Shown: positions 27,613 to 35,527 of the stretch, piece by piece
Layout: the number at the start of each line of letters is the position of its first letter
Numbering within the stretch: position 1 is the first letter of the stretch
The notes under the pieces: generated by a model
Databases searched by the model: none
What the model saw: only the letters and a program-made list of their open reading frames with translations
Told to the model about the DNA's origin: nothing
Program-made: the position numbers and the translations under genes
DNA from: Shinella lacus
GTDB lineage: Bacteria; Pseudomonadota; Alphaproteobacteria; Rhizobiales; Rhizobiaceae
Length of the DNA: 64,000 nucleotides
NCBI RefSeq assembly: GCF_010994755.1
Contig: NZ_WHSB02000012.1
Span: 108,270 to 172,269, forward strand
Direction of reading: 5' to 3'

Positions 27613-28671
27613 TCAGTGCCTTTCGGTGACAGTGGTTCGGGAAACGGCGGGGGCGGCCTCGTACCAATCCTTCGAGCGGTTCACGATCCAGACAACCGAG
27701 AGCATGACAGGAACCTCGATGAGCACGCCGACGACGGTGGCGAGCGCCGCGCCGGACTGGAAGCCGAACAGGCTGATGGCGGCGGCGACCGCGAGTTCGA
27801 AGAAATTGCTGGCGCCGATCAGGGCCGAGGGGCCGGCAACGCAATGCCGCTCGCCGGTCATCCGGTTCAAGAGATAGGCAAGCCCGGAGTTCAGGTAGAC
27901 CTGAATCAGGATTGGGATGGCCAGCAGGCCGATGATGGCGGGCTGCGCGATGATCTGCTCACCCTGGAAGGCGAAGAGCAGAACCAGCGTCGCAAGGAGC
28001 GCCAACAACGAGATGGGCTGCAGCTTTGCGAGTATGCCATCGAGTGCGCGCGTCGTTCCGTCGGCCGTGAGCCGGCGGCGGATGATCTGCGCGATAATGA
28101 CGGGCACGACGATGTAGAGGGCGACGGAGAGAACGAGCGTATCCCACGGCACGGTGATGGCGGAGAGGCCGAGCAGCAGGCCAACGATCGGAGCAAAGGC
28201 GACGACCATGATCGCGTCGTTCAGCGCGACCTGCGAGAGGGTGAACAGCGGCTCGCCGCGCGTCAGGTTGCTCCAGACGAAGACCATGGCCGTGCAGGGA
28301 GCGGCCGCGAGGATGATCAATCCGGCGATGTAGGAGTCGATCTGGTCAGCAGGCAGGTAGGGGCGGAACAGCCAGCCGATGAACAGCCAGCCGAGCAGCG
28401 CCATGGAGAACGGCTTGACGGCCCAATTGATGAACAGGGTCACGCCGATGCCGCGCCAGTAGGTGCCCACCTGCGCCAGCGACCGGAAATCGATCTTCAG
28501 CAGCATCGGAATGATCATCAGCCAGATCAGGATCGCGACAGGGATGTTCACCTTGGCGACCTCGGCCGCGCCGATGATCTGGAAGAGACCGGGCATGAGA
28601 TGGCCAAGGGCCACGCCGACGATGATACAGAGAAAGACCCAGATGGTGAGATAGCGTTCGAAGGTGGACAT
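27613..28671 (-). CDS. acr3: Acr3 arsenite efflux transporter
   Basis: The 352-residue protein has ten helices and ACR3 features: NWAVKPFSMALLGWLFIGW, AAPCTAMVFVWSNL with the conserved cysteine, and the ALIGASNFFELAVA block. It exports arsenite using the proton motive force. Its ATG overlaps the preceding arsC stop by one base. It is the only arsenite pump of this operon. Confidence 0.95.
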   Translation of the reverse strand: MSTFERYLTIWVFLCIIVGVALGHLMPGLFQIIGAAEVAKVNIPVAILIWLMIIPMLLKIDFRSLAQVGTYWRGIGVTLFINWAVKPFSMALLGWLFIGWLFRPYLPADQIDSYIAGLIILAAAPCTAMVFVWSNLTRGEPLFTLSQVALNDAIMVVAFAPIVGLLLGLSAITVPWDTLVLSVALYIVVPVIIAQIIRRRLTADGTTRALDGILAKLQPISLLALLATLVLLFAFQGEQIIAQPAIIGLLAIPILIQVYLNSGLAYLLNRMTGERHCVAGPSALIGASNFFELAVAAAISLFGFQSGAALATVVGVLIEVPVMLSVVWIVNRSKDWYEAAPAVSRTTVTERH

Positions 28672-29198
28672 CAGGCGGACTTTCCTTCGGGGCTGGTCGT
28701 ACCCTCCATCGAGCCGATCTGGCGAAGCCTGGTCTCGAGTGCCATGCGATCGATCGAGGCGAGCGGGAGATTGATGAAGGCCATGATCCGGTTCTTGAGG
28801 AAGCGGGCGGCCTGGGCGAAGGCGCGCTGAATCTCGACTTCTGATCCAACGACGGCGGCCGGATCCTCGACGCCCCAATGGGCGGTCATCGGATGGCCGA
28901 TCCAGACCGGGCAGGCCTCGCCCGCGGCGCTGTCGCAGACCGTGAAGATGAAATCCATCTGTGGAGCGCCCGGCTCAGCGAACACATCCCAGCTCTTCGA
29001 CGAGAAGCCCGTCGACGGATAGCCGAGCGCCTCCAGTTCCTTCAGGGCATGCGGATTGACCGCGCCCTTCGGCTGGCTGCCGGCGGAATAGGCTTTGAAC
29101 TGTCCGCCGCCTTCCTTGTTGAGGATGGATTCGGCGAGAATAGAACGAGCGGAATTGCCCATGCAGAGGAACAGCACGTTGTAGGTCTTGTCAGTCAT
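28671..29198 (-). CDS. arsC: thioredoxin-coupled arsenate reductase ArsC (LMW-phosphatase type)
   Basis: The 175-residue protein belongs to the low-molecular-weight tyrosine phosphatase fold: the P-loop LFLCMGNSARS with Cys12, and a second pair of cysteines in TVCDSAAGEACPVW. This is the thioredoxin-linked arsenate reductase class, different in origin from the Grx type three genes away. Its last 30 or so residues (LKNRIMAFINLPLASID) are typical of rhizobial members. Confidence 0.92.
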   Translation of the reverse strand: MTDKTYNVLFLCMGNSARSILAESILNKEGGGQFKAYSAGSQPKGAVNPHALKELEALGYPSTGFSSKSWDVFAEPGAPQMDFIFTVCDSAAGEACPVWIGHPMTAHWGVEDPAAVVGSEVEIQRAFAQAARFLKNRIMAFINLPLASIDRMALETRLRQIGSMEGTTSPEGKSA

Positions 29199-29213
29199 GG
29201 TCGTGGTCCGTGG

Positions 29214-29654
29214 TTAGATCGGCGGCTTGATAAGCTTCATGATGGTCGCCGATGATGGGCAGATGGAGGAAAGCTGGCGTGTCGCCAGCACCGCAGCAGG
29301 CACGCTGTCCCGCTGCACTTCAGAGAATCCGATGCGCCCAAAGAACGGCGCCGCGCTCGTCGTTGCGAGGAAGACGGCGCCGCCAGGGTCGAGACTCGCC
29401 ACCGTCACCTCGACGACGGCTTTGCCGACGCCGGTTCCGCGTCGATCCGGATGCAAGACGACTGAACGGAGGAGGTAGTCGCCATCGCAGCGCTCGACGC
29501 CGGAAAAACCAACGATCTGGCCATCGGCTGACAGCGCCTTGAAGAAGGTCCGGCCGCTATCCTCGATGTCATCGGTGGACAGATGGGCGTCCGTCAACGC
29601 CGCCTTGAGGTCAGCATCGCTGCCTGTGATCTGCTCCAGCCTGATGGTGCTCAT
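29214..29654 (-). CDS. arsN2: ArsN2-type GNAT acetyltransferase
   Basis: The 146-residue protein has a GNAT fold: VVLHPDRRGTGVGKAVVEVTV is the acetyl-CoA-binding motif. ArsN-type proteins acetylate arsenic-containing antibiotics and are found in ars operons. The start at 29654 overlaps the arsR stop by four bases. Confidence 0.85.
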   Translation of the reverse strand: MSTIRLEQITGSDADLKAALTDAHLSTDDIEDSGRTFFKALSADGQIVGFSGVERCDGDYLLRSVVLHPDRRGTGVGKAVVEVTVASLDPGGAVFLATTSAAPFFGRIGFSEVQRDSVPAAVLATRQLSSICPSSATIMKLIKPPI

Positions 29655-30004
29655 GACGCCTTCGCCTCCGGGCTGCAGCAGGGCGCCAATTCGGCGATCA
29701 GCGGGGCGCAAAGTTCCGTCGATCCACCGCAGCAGTCCTTCAGCAGGAACAGCGTCAGCTCACGCAGGCCGTTGAGGTCGGCGCGATAAATGATCGATCG
29801 GCTCTGCCGCTCGCTCGTGACCAGGCCCGCCCGCGACAGCGTCGCGAGGTGCGCGGACATCGTGTTCTGCGGCACGTCGATGAGGCGGGCGAGTTCGCCG
29901 GCTGGAATGCCGTCGGGCTCGTGCCGAACGAGAAGCCGGAAGGTCTCCAGTCGTGTGGTCTGCGCCAAGGCGCCGAGCGCCGCGATCGCTGTGTTGCTAT
30001 CCAT
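29651..30004 (-). CDS. arsR: ArsR repressor of the ars operon
   Basis: The 117-residue protein is an ArsR/SmtB winged helix (HTH DVPQNTMSAHLATLSRAGLV). Cysteines near the C-terminus (KDCCGGSTELCAP and APCCSPE) could form the As(III) site. It is the first gene of arsR-arsN2-arsC-acr3-arsC-arsH, with a perfect palindrome at its start. Confidence 0.92.
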   Translation of the reverse strand: MDSNTAIAALGALAQTTRLETFRLLVRHEPDGIPAGELARLIDVPQNTMSAHLATLSRAGLVTSERQSRSIIYRADLNGLRELTLFLLKDCCGGSTELCAPLIAELAPCCSPEAKAS

Positions 30005-30026
30005 ATATCCAGATTACAGGATATAT
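30003..30026. promoter_or_regulatory. operator of the ars operon
   Basis: ATATATCC-N8-GGATATAT is a perfect 8-base inverted repeat that touches the arsR start codon at 30002-30004. A repressor bound here would block both transcription and early elongation. The position suggests either a promoter lying just upstream or a short leader. Confidence 0.65.
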
Positions 30027-30176
30027 TGTCGATGTCAACGCGCTTCGACCGTTGGCGAGATTAGGATCACGCTACGATGGATGCATCGGCCATCGCATAG
30101 TTCGCATTGATACGGCCCGCACACAATCGCGAATACCAAATGTTCCGGCAATATTGTCCTACGCAGACCCGACGGG

Positions 30177-31409
30177 CTACCCTTTTGACTTCAGCACTCT
30201 CCAGCGCCACACCAGCGTCACGATCAGCAAAGCGATCAGCGACAGCACTGCACCGGCCCCGAATGTTCCGAACGAGCCGTAGGAATCCCAGAGCAGGCCG
30301 GCGATGACGTTGCCGGTCAAAACGGCGATGCCGGTCATCAGGTTGAAGACCCCGAACGCCGTGCCCTTGAGGCTTGGCGGCGCCGCGTCGGCGATGAGCG
30401 TTGCAAGCAGCCCTTGGGAGAGGCCCATGTGGAGGCCCCAGAGGACCACGCCGACTAGGAACATCGGGATCGAGCCTGCGAAGGCCAGGGCGACGTAGGC
30501 CAAGGCCAGCACGCCGACACTCGCGGCGAGAATGCCGGACCGCCCGATTGCATCCGACAGCCGGCCTGCCGGATAGGCGGTCAGCCCGTAGACCGCATGC
30601 ATGACGACCATGGTGACCGGGATCCATGCCGGCATAAAACCTGCCTCCTGCGACTTCAGGAGCAGGAAGGCCTCGCTGAAACGGGCGAAGGTCAGCATCG
30701 AGGCGGCGATGATGACGAGCCAGACCGAGCTGTTGAGCCGGATGATATCGCTGATGCGAAGGGGCAGGGCCGCGGCCTTCGCCGCCACCGGTTCCCTGGG
30801 TTCCTTGACGCCGATCACCAGGATGAAGACGGACAGGAATGCCGGGACGACCGCGATCCAGTAGATCGCCAGCACGTTGCCGTCGAGCGCGAACATCAGC
30901 CCGATCGCGGCAAGCGGGCCTATGAAACCGCCCACCGTATCGAGGGATTTGCGAAGGCCGAAGGCGGCTCCCCGGATCTCCTGGGGCGTGACGTCGGCGA
31001 TCAGCGCGTCGCGCGGGGTGCCGCGAATGCCCTTGCCGACGCGGTCCAGCGCCTTGGCGGCGACGATCCAGCCGACGGAGGTGGCGAAGGGAAAGGCGAG
31101 TTTCGACAGGGCGCCGAGGCCGTAGCCGAGGACGGCGAGTGCCTTTCGGCGCCGCGTCCAGTCCGCGATGATGCCGGAGAAAAGTTTGGTCGTGGTGGCG
31201 ATCGCCACCGAAAGACCCTCGATGAAGCCGACGGCAAGCGCCGAGGCGCCGAGGACGGAAACGAGATAGAACGGCAGGAGCGTCTGGACCATCTCCGAGG
31301 AGACGTCCATCAGCAGGCTGACGATCCCGAGGACCCAGACGGTGGCTGGAATCCGGCCGCGGGCCGCGGCGGTTTGCAGGGAGGAGGCGGTCATTTTGCT
31401 TTCGCTCAT
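30177..31409 (-). CDS. MFS transporter of the chromate operon
   Basis: The 410-residue protein has 12 helices and an MFS motif (GIIADWTRRRKALAVLGYG after helix 2; GRLSDAIGRSG after helix 8). It overlaps chrA by four bases (ATGA) and is the last gene of the operon. Members in this position are common beside chromate transporters, but the substrate is unknown. Confidence 0.82.
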   Translation of the reverse strand: MSESKMTASSLQTAAARGRIPATVWVLGIVSLLMDVSSEMVQTLLPFYLVSVLGASALAVGFIEGLSVAIATTTKLFSGIIADWTRRRKALAVLGYGLGALSKLAFPFATSVGWIVAAKALDRVGKGIRGTPRDALIADVTPQEIRGAAFGLRKSLDTVGGFIGPLAAIGLMFALDGNVLAIYWIAVVPAFLSVFILVIGVKEPREPVAAKAAALPLRISDIIRLNSSVWLVIIAASMLTFARFSEAFLLLKSQEAGFMPAWIPVTMVVMHAVYGLTAYPAGRLSDAIGRSGILAASVGVLALAYVALAFAGSIPMFLVGVVLWGLHMGLSQGLLATLIADAAPPSLKGTAFGVFNLMTGIAVLTGNVIAGLLWDSYGSFGTFGAGAVLSLIALLIVTLVWRWRVLKSKG

Positions 31410-32818
31410 GCCGCGGCGGCGCTTGTCAGCAGCGTCCAGGCGATGCCGCCCGACGCGCAGATCGCGAGCGTTGCGACGACGGAAAGCTTCAGCCGGAACA
31501 GGGCGACGACAGCGAGCACCGTCAGGGTCAGCGACGCGAGATCGACGGAAAGAAGACGCGGCACCTCGACGACGAGGGGGCCGAAGACATGGTCGTCGAC
31601 TTCGCGAAACAGCACGTGCAGGGCCAGCCAGATGGCCAGATTGAGGATGACACCGACGACCGCCGCGGTGATCGAGGACATCGCGCCCGTCAGGGCAGGA
31701 TTGCCCCTCAGCGTCTCGATGAACGGCGCGCCGAGGAAAATCCAGATGAAACTCGGCAGGAACGTCACCCAGGTGGTCAGCATCGCCGCCAGCGTCGCGG
31801 CGAGCATCGGATCGAGCGTGCCGGGCTCCCGATAGGCTCCCATAAAGCCGACGAACTGGACCACCATGATGAGAGGCCCGGGGGTGGTTTCGGCCATGCC
31901 GAGGCCGTCGAGCATCTCGCCGGGCTTGAGCCAGCCGAAGTTCTGCACGGCTTCCTGCGCCACATAGGCGAGCACGGCATAGGCGCCGCCGAAGGTGACG
32001 ACCGCCATCTGGCTGAAGAACACCGCGATCTTCGAGAAGACGTTGTCGGGGCCGAGGCCGATCAGGAGAACGGCGACCGGCAGCAGCCAGACGAAGGCCA
32101 GTCCGCCCGATGTCTTCAACGACCAGGCGAGGTTCGGCCGCGCGTGCGGCGGCGTCTCTTCCCCCAGGAGGGAATCCTTGTCCGCAAGCACCGCGCCCGC
32201 GCCCGCCTTGTGGCCGCCGCCGAGCGTGAACAGCGATGACCCGGAGCGGCCGGCGAGGAAGCCGGTGAGCGCGGCGGCGGCGATGATAAGCGGAAACGGC
32301 ACCCGGAAAAAGAAGATCGCGACGAAAGCCAGGCCGGCGATCGCCAGCATCGCCCTGTTCTTCAAGGCCCGGCTTCCGATGCGGAACACGGCCTGCATAA
32401 CGACTGCGAGCACCGCGGCCTTCAGGCCGAAAAACAGGCCCGCGACGAGGGTGACGTTGCCGAAGGCTGCATAGACGTAGCTCAAGGCGAGGATCGACAG
32501 GAAACCCGGCAGCATGAACAGCGCGCCGGCGATCAGGCCGCCGAGCGTGCGGTGCATCAGCCAGCCGATATAGATGGCGAGCTGGTGCGCCTCCGGACCG
32601 GGCAGCAGCATGCAATAGTTCAGGGCGTGCAGGAAGCGGTGCTCGCCAACCCAGCGCTTCTCGTCGACGAGGATGCGGTGCATCATCGCGATCTGCCCGG
32701 CCGGGCCGCCGAAGCTCAGCGCGGCGATTCGTGCCCATACCCTCACCGCCTCCGACAGGGAGATGCCATGCGACCCCGTCTCCACGGAAGCGGAGGTTTC
32801 ATTGACGATTCCCGCCAT
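31406..32818 (-). CDS. chrA: ChrA chromate transporter
   Basis: The 470-residue protein is a long-chain CHR transporter with two homologous halves. The first half shows SFGGPAGQIAMMHRILVDEKRWV and LLPGPEAHQLAIYIGW; the second TFGGAYAVLAYVAQEAV and ETTPGPLIMVVQFVGF. Members export chromate using the proton motive force. It begins one base after the rhodanese-ChrB gene ends. Confidence 0.93.
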   Translation of the reverse strand: MAGIVNETSASVETGSHGISLSEAVRVWARIAALSFGGPAGQIAMMHRILVDEKRWVGEHRFLHALNYCMLLPGPEAHQLAIYIGWLMHRTLGGLIAGALFMLPGFLSILALSYVYAAFGNVTLVAGLFFGLKAAVLAVVMQAVFRIGSRALKNRAMLAIAGLAFVAIFFFRVPFPLIIAAAALTGFLAGRSGSSLFTLGGGHKAGAGAVLADKDSLLGEETPPHARPNLAWSLKTSGGLAFVWLLPVAVLLIGLGPDNVFSKIAVFFSQMAVVTFGGAYAVLAYVAQEAVQNFGWLKPGEMLDGLGMAETTPGPLIMVVQFVGFMGAYREPGTLDPMLAATLAAMLTTWVTFLPSFIWIFLGAPFIETLRGNPALTGAMSSITAAVVGVILNLAIWLALHVLFREVDDHVFGPLVVEVPRLLSVDLASLTLTVLAVVALFRLKLSVVATLAICASGGIAWTLLTSAAAA

Positions 32819-32819
32819 C

Positions 32820-33635
32820 TCACTGGCCCCGCTTCTGGTTCGGCCAGTTGTGGGTCTCGCCGGTCGCATCGCGGCACCAGCGATAGAAGGCGTCGTAGAG
32901 CAGCATGCCGGCATCGAGCTGTTGCAGGTCGTCATTGAACATGCGCGACAGGCCGAGCGACGCGGCAAGCAGCCCCGCCACTTCCGGCGCAAGGTCGGGA
33001 CGGGCGGTATCGGCGCCACGCACGATCGTGGCGAGGCGCGAGAGCGGCTCGGACGCCAGACCGAATTCCTCGATCATCAAGTCGAAGGTGCAGAGTTCGC
33101 CGCGGTGGCTCCAGAACACCTCTTCGATATCGAAGGGCATCGCGCCGAACCTCTCGCCGACCAGGGAGACGTCTGCGGCCGGTACGAACAGGAAGACCGC
33201 CGACGGATCCACGAAGCGCCGGATCAGCCAGGGGCAGGCGATGCGGTCGATCTTCGGGCGGGACCGCGTGACCCAGACCGTGCGGCCCTGCGGATCGCGC
33301 GGCGGCAGTTTTTCACTCGGCACGGCCGCGCCGCCGAAGCTTGTCCAGCCTTCAAAGCCGCCTTCCAGCACCTCCGCGGCGCGCCCCGTATGCCGCAAAT
33401 TGGCCGCGACGCCGTGGCTGAGCTTGCGGCCCGCCTGGCAAACGACGACGGCAGGTCCGGCGACCGTACCGGACCAAGCGGCGACATCCTCGTAGCGCCG
33501 GCGTATCGATCCGGGCACCAGCCTCTGGTCGCGCGAAAAATCCTCGTCCGTGCGCACGTCGATGATGACGGGCGCGCTTGGCGTTCCGATCAGGCGGTTC
33601 AGCTTGTCAGGAGAAATCTCGAGAAATGACGGCAT
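32820..33635 (-). CDS. rhodanese-ChrB fusion protein, chromate resistance
   Basis: The 271-residue protein has a rhodanese-like domain at residues 1-110 (VIIDVRTDEDFSRDQ; active-site-like VVVCQAGRKLSHGVA with Cys) followed by a ChrB C-terminal domain (VTRSRPKIDRIACPWLIRRFVDP, and the FDIEEVFWSHRGELCTFD metal region). Stand-alone ChrB regulators have a different N-terminus. The fusion suggests sulfur transfer or sensing linked to chromate, but the role is not known. Confidence 0.88.
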   Translation of the reverse strand: MPSFLEISPDKLNRLIGTPSAPVIIDVRTDEDFSRDQRLVPGSIRRRYEDVAAWSGTVAGPAVVVCQAGRKLSHGVAANLRHTGRAAEVLEGGFEGWTSFGGAAVPSEKLPPRDPQGRTVWVTRSRPKIDRIACPWLIRRFVDPSAVFLFVPAADVSLVGERFGAMPFDIEEVFWSHRGELCTFDLMIEEFGLASEPLSRLATIVRGADTARPDLAPEVAGLLAASLGLSRMFNDDLQQLDAGMLLYDAFYRWCRDATGETHNWPNQKRGQ

Positions 33636-33856
33636 GACGCGTCCCTCCGTTGTTGCGGTTTTATGGACGCGATTCTTCGGCATGTCGCCTCGTGGGGTGA
33701 TCGCGACCCCATGGGCTGTATATGCGCGTACCCCGTTTTTGTGTCAAGCATCGGCCGGCGAGTGGTTTCGTTGGTTCCAGCCGGCAAGGACTATTCGCCC
33801 GAAGCGCGCGGCATGTCAGCGGTTTCAAGCAGTCCATCGATGGGGCGGTTCTGCAC

Positions 33857-34450
33857 CTACAGCCACCTCCTGACCTGACGGCAATAGCTCACATAGGCTT
33901 CACCGAGATCATGTGCGAGAACCCTCTCCTCGACACGAACCTGGAGTTTCGCCGCCGCGACGATGGCAAGCGCGACCGTGAGCTGAGCAAGGGTTGGATA
34001 GACCAGCGCCAGCCCGCAGAACAACGCGATCTGTCCGACGAACACCGGGTTCCTGGAATAGGCGAACGGACCGCCGGAAACGATGGCGCCCAACTGACCT
34101 TGAGCCGCGCCTATTCGCCAGGAGTTCCCCATGTAGTTCTGCGCGTAAAGCGCCAGTGCCGCGCCGAACGCCGCCATCAAAAGTCCTGCCACCGCCACCG
34201 TTTCATCGGCACCCAACCGCTTTATGAGCGTGTTCGGCGAACCGGTTGCCTCGGCCCACATCGTTATCAGCGGAAGGATGCCGCCGAGAACGAAGGCCGT
34301 GCGGAAAAGCATGGCGGGAACGGTCTGGCGCTCGCGTCCGGCCGAGAACAGCCAAACCGGCTTGCCAGACCGTCGCGCGGTTCGGGCCGTCAGATAAAGA
34401 AACCCGAGAATGTATCCCCAGACGACGACAATTGCCGCTATGTCGATCAT
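33857..34450 (-). CDS. isoprenylcysteine carboxyl methyltransferase-like membrane protein
   Basis: The 197-residue membrane protein belongs to the ICMT/PEMT-like family. The C-terminal part carries GGPFAYSRNPVFVGQIALF and EERVLAHDLGEAYVSYCRQVRRW, the SAM-binding region of these methyltransferases. Its position between Sco and the chromate operon suggests metal-linked membrane chemistry, without further proof. Confidence 0.8.
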   Translation of the reverse strand: MIDIAAIVVVWGYILGFLYLTARTARRSGKPVWLFSAGRERQTVPAMLFRTAFVLGGILPLITMWAEATGSPNTLIKRLGADETVAVAGLLMAAFGAALALYAQNYMGNSWRIGAAQGQLGAIVSGGPFAYSRNPVFVGQIALFCGLALVYPTLAQLTVALAIVAAAKLQVRVEERVLAHDLGEAYVSYCRQVRRWL

Positions 34451-34454
34451 GGTG

Positions 34455-35060
34455 TCATTCGCCGATCAACCGTCGGACCTTCTGCAGCTTTACGTCCGCG
34501 TTTTCATGGCTGTCGAGCGTCCCGAAAAAGCGACCGTCCGCCCGAACGAGCTGGATGCCCGCGGTATGATCCATCTCGTAGCTGTCCCCGTCGCCGACCT
34601 TCTTGTAGAAGATGTAGCGCGCCTTCGTCATCTGCTGCAGTTGCCGCTCCTCGCCGGTCAGGGCGACGATGCGCTCGTCGAAGTAGGCGACGTAGTCCTT
34701 GAGGATTGCCGGAGTGTCGCGCGCGGGATCGACGCTGACGAAGACGACGCGCAGCTTGTCGGCCTCCGGCCCGAGTTCCTTCAGCACCTGCGCCATCTCG
34801 GCAAGGGCCGTAGGGCAAACGTCCGGACAATGCGTGAAGCCGTAAAACCACGCCGACGGCTTACCCAGCAGTTCGCGCTCGGTAACGGTCGCGCCGTTCT
34901 GGTCAGTCAACTGGAAGGGCGTGGCGTAGGGTTTCGCTTCCGCCTCCGTGCTGAAGCGAACCTGCGCCCATAGGACGGCAAGGACAGTCGAGAGGACGGC
35001 AATCAAACCCCAACTCACCCAGCGGATCGTCCGCAAGACTTTCGACCTACTGGTGTTCAT
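34455..35060 (-). CDS. SCO1/SenC-type copper protein
   Basis: The 201-residue protein has one N-terminal helix and a thioredoxin-fold Sco domain. The CPDVCP motif at about residues 78-83 and the later His in MDHTAGIQLV are the copper ligands. Sco proteins deliver copper to cytochrome oxidase or act as thiol oxidoreductases. Its start overlaps the PCuAC gene by 14 bases. Confidence 0.9.
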   Translation of the reverse strand: MNTSRSKVLRTIRWVSWGLIAVLSTVLAVLWAQVRFSTEAEAKPYATPFQLTDQNGATVTERELLGKPSAWFYGFTHCPDVCPTALAEMAQVLKELGPEADKLRVVFVSVDPARDTPAILKDYVAYFDERIVALTGEERQLQQMTKARYIFYKKVGDGDSYEMDHTAGIQLVRADGRFFGTLDSHENADVKLQKVRRLIGE

Positions 35061-35514
35061 GACGCTCGACCTTCTGTGCCGAGCGCTTCTCGACATTGAA
35101 GACGACGGGAACGCGGCCTGCTTTCTCGAACGCCAGCACGGCTTCGATCTTCTCGCCCGCCTTCAACTGCCTGGTGAGGTCCATGAACATCGCATGCGTC
35201 CCCTCGTCGCCGAGACTGGCCGACTTGCCGGCAGGGATTGGCAGTCCACTTTCCAGTTGCTTCATCCGGGCGACACCGTCGGTGATCGTCGAGGCGTGCA
35301 TTTCGACCCGCGAAATGGTCGTGCTTTCGATCGCAAGAAGCCGGTCTTCGCCCTCCCCTGAATTGACGACTGTAAGATAGCCAGCGGCCACCTTGGCGCC
35401 GGGCGGTGTCTCGACGATCTTGGGGTGGTCGATCAGCAGGCTGCCTGCCTTGAACTCGTGCGCGAGCACAGATGTCGGCAAAAGGAGAAGCAGAGCGGTT
35501 ATCAGGATACGCAT
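35047..35514 (-). CDS. PCu(A)C periplasmic copper chaperone
   Basis: The 155-residue exported protein has a signal peptide (MRILITALLLLLPTSVLA) and a PCuAC domain. The copper site is built from the VEMHAS and MKQ positions and the HAMFMDL segment (H-x-n-M...H-x-M pattern). It usually works with Sco, and the two genes overlap here. Confidence 0.92.
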   Translation of the reverse strand: MRILITALLLLLPTSVLAHEFKAGSLLIDHPKIVETPPGAKVAAGYLTVVNSGEGEDRLLAIESTTISRVEMHASTITDGVARMKQLESGLPIPAGKSASLGDEGTHAMFMDLTRQLKAGEKIEAVLAFEKAGRVPVVFNVEKRSAQKVERHEHQ

Positions 35515-35527
35515 CGTTTCATCGATC

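Noticed and set aside
27616..28830. 404-residue open frame opposite acr3
   Set aside because: Low-complexity Asp/Gly/Arg product, antisense to a clear Acr3 gene.
30597..31835. 412-residue open frame opposite the MFS and chrA genes
   Set aside because: Spans two real genes on the other strand and lacks any family feature.
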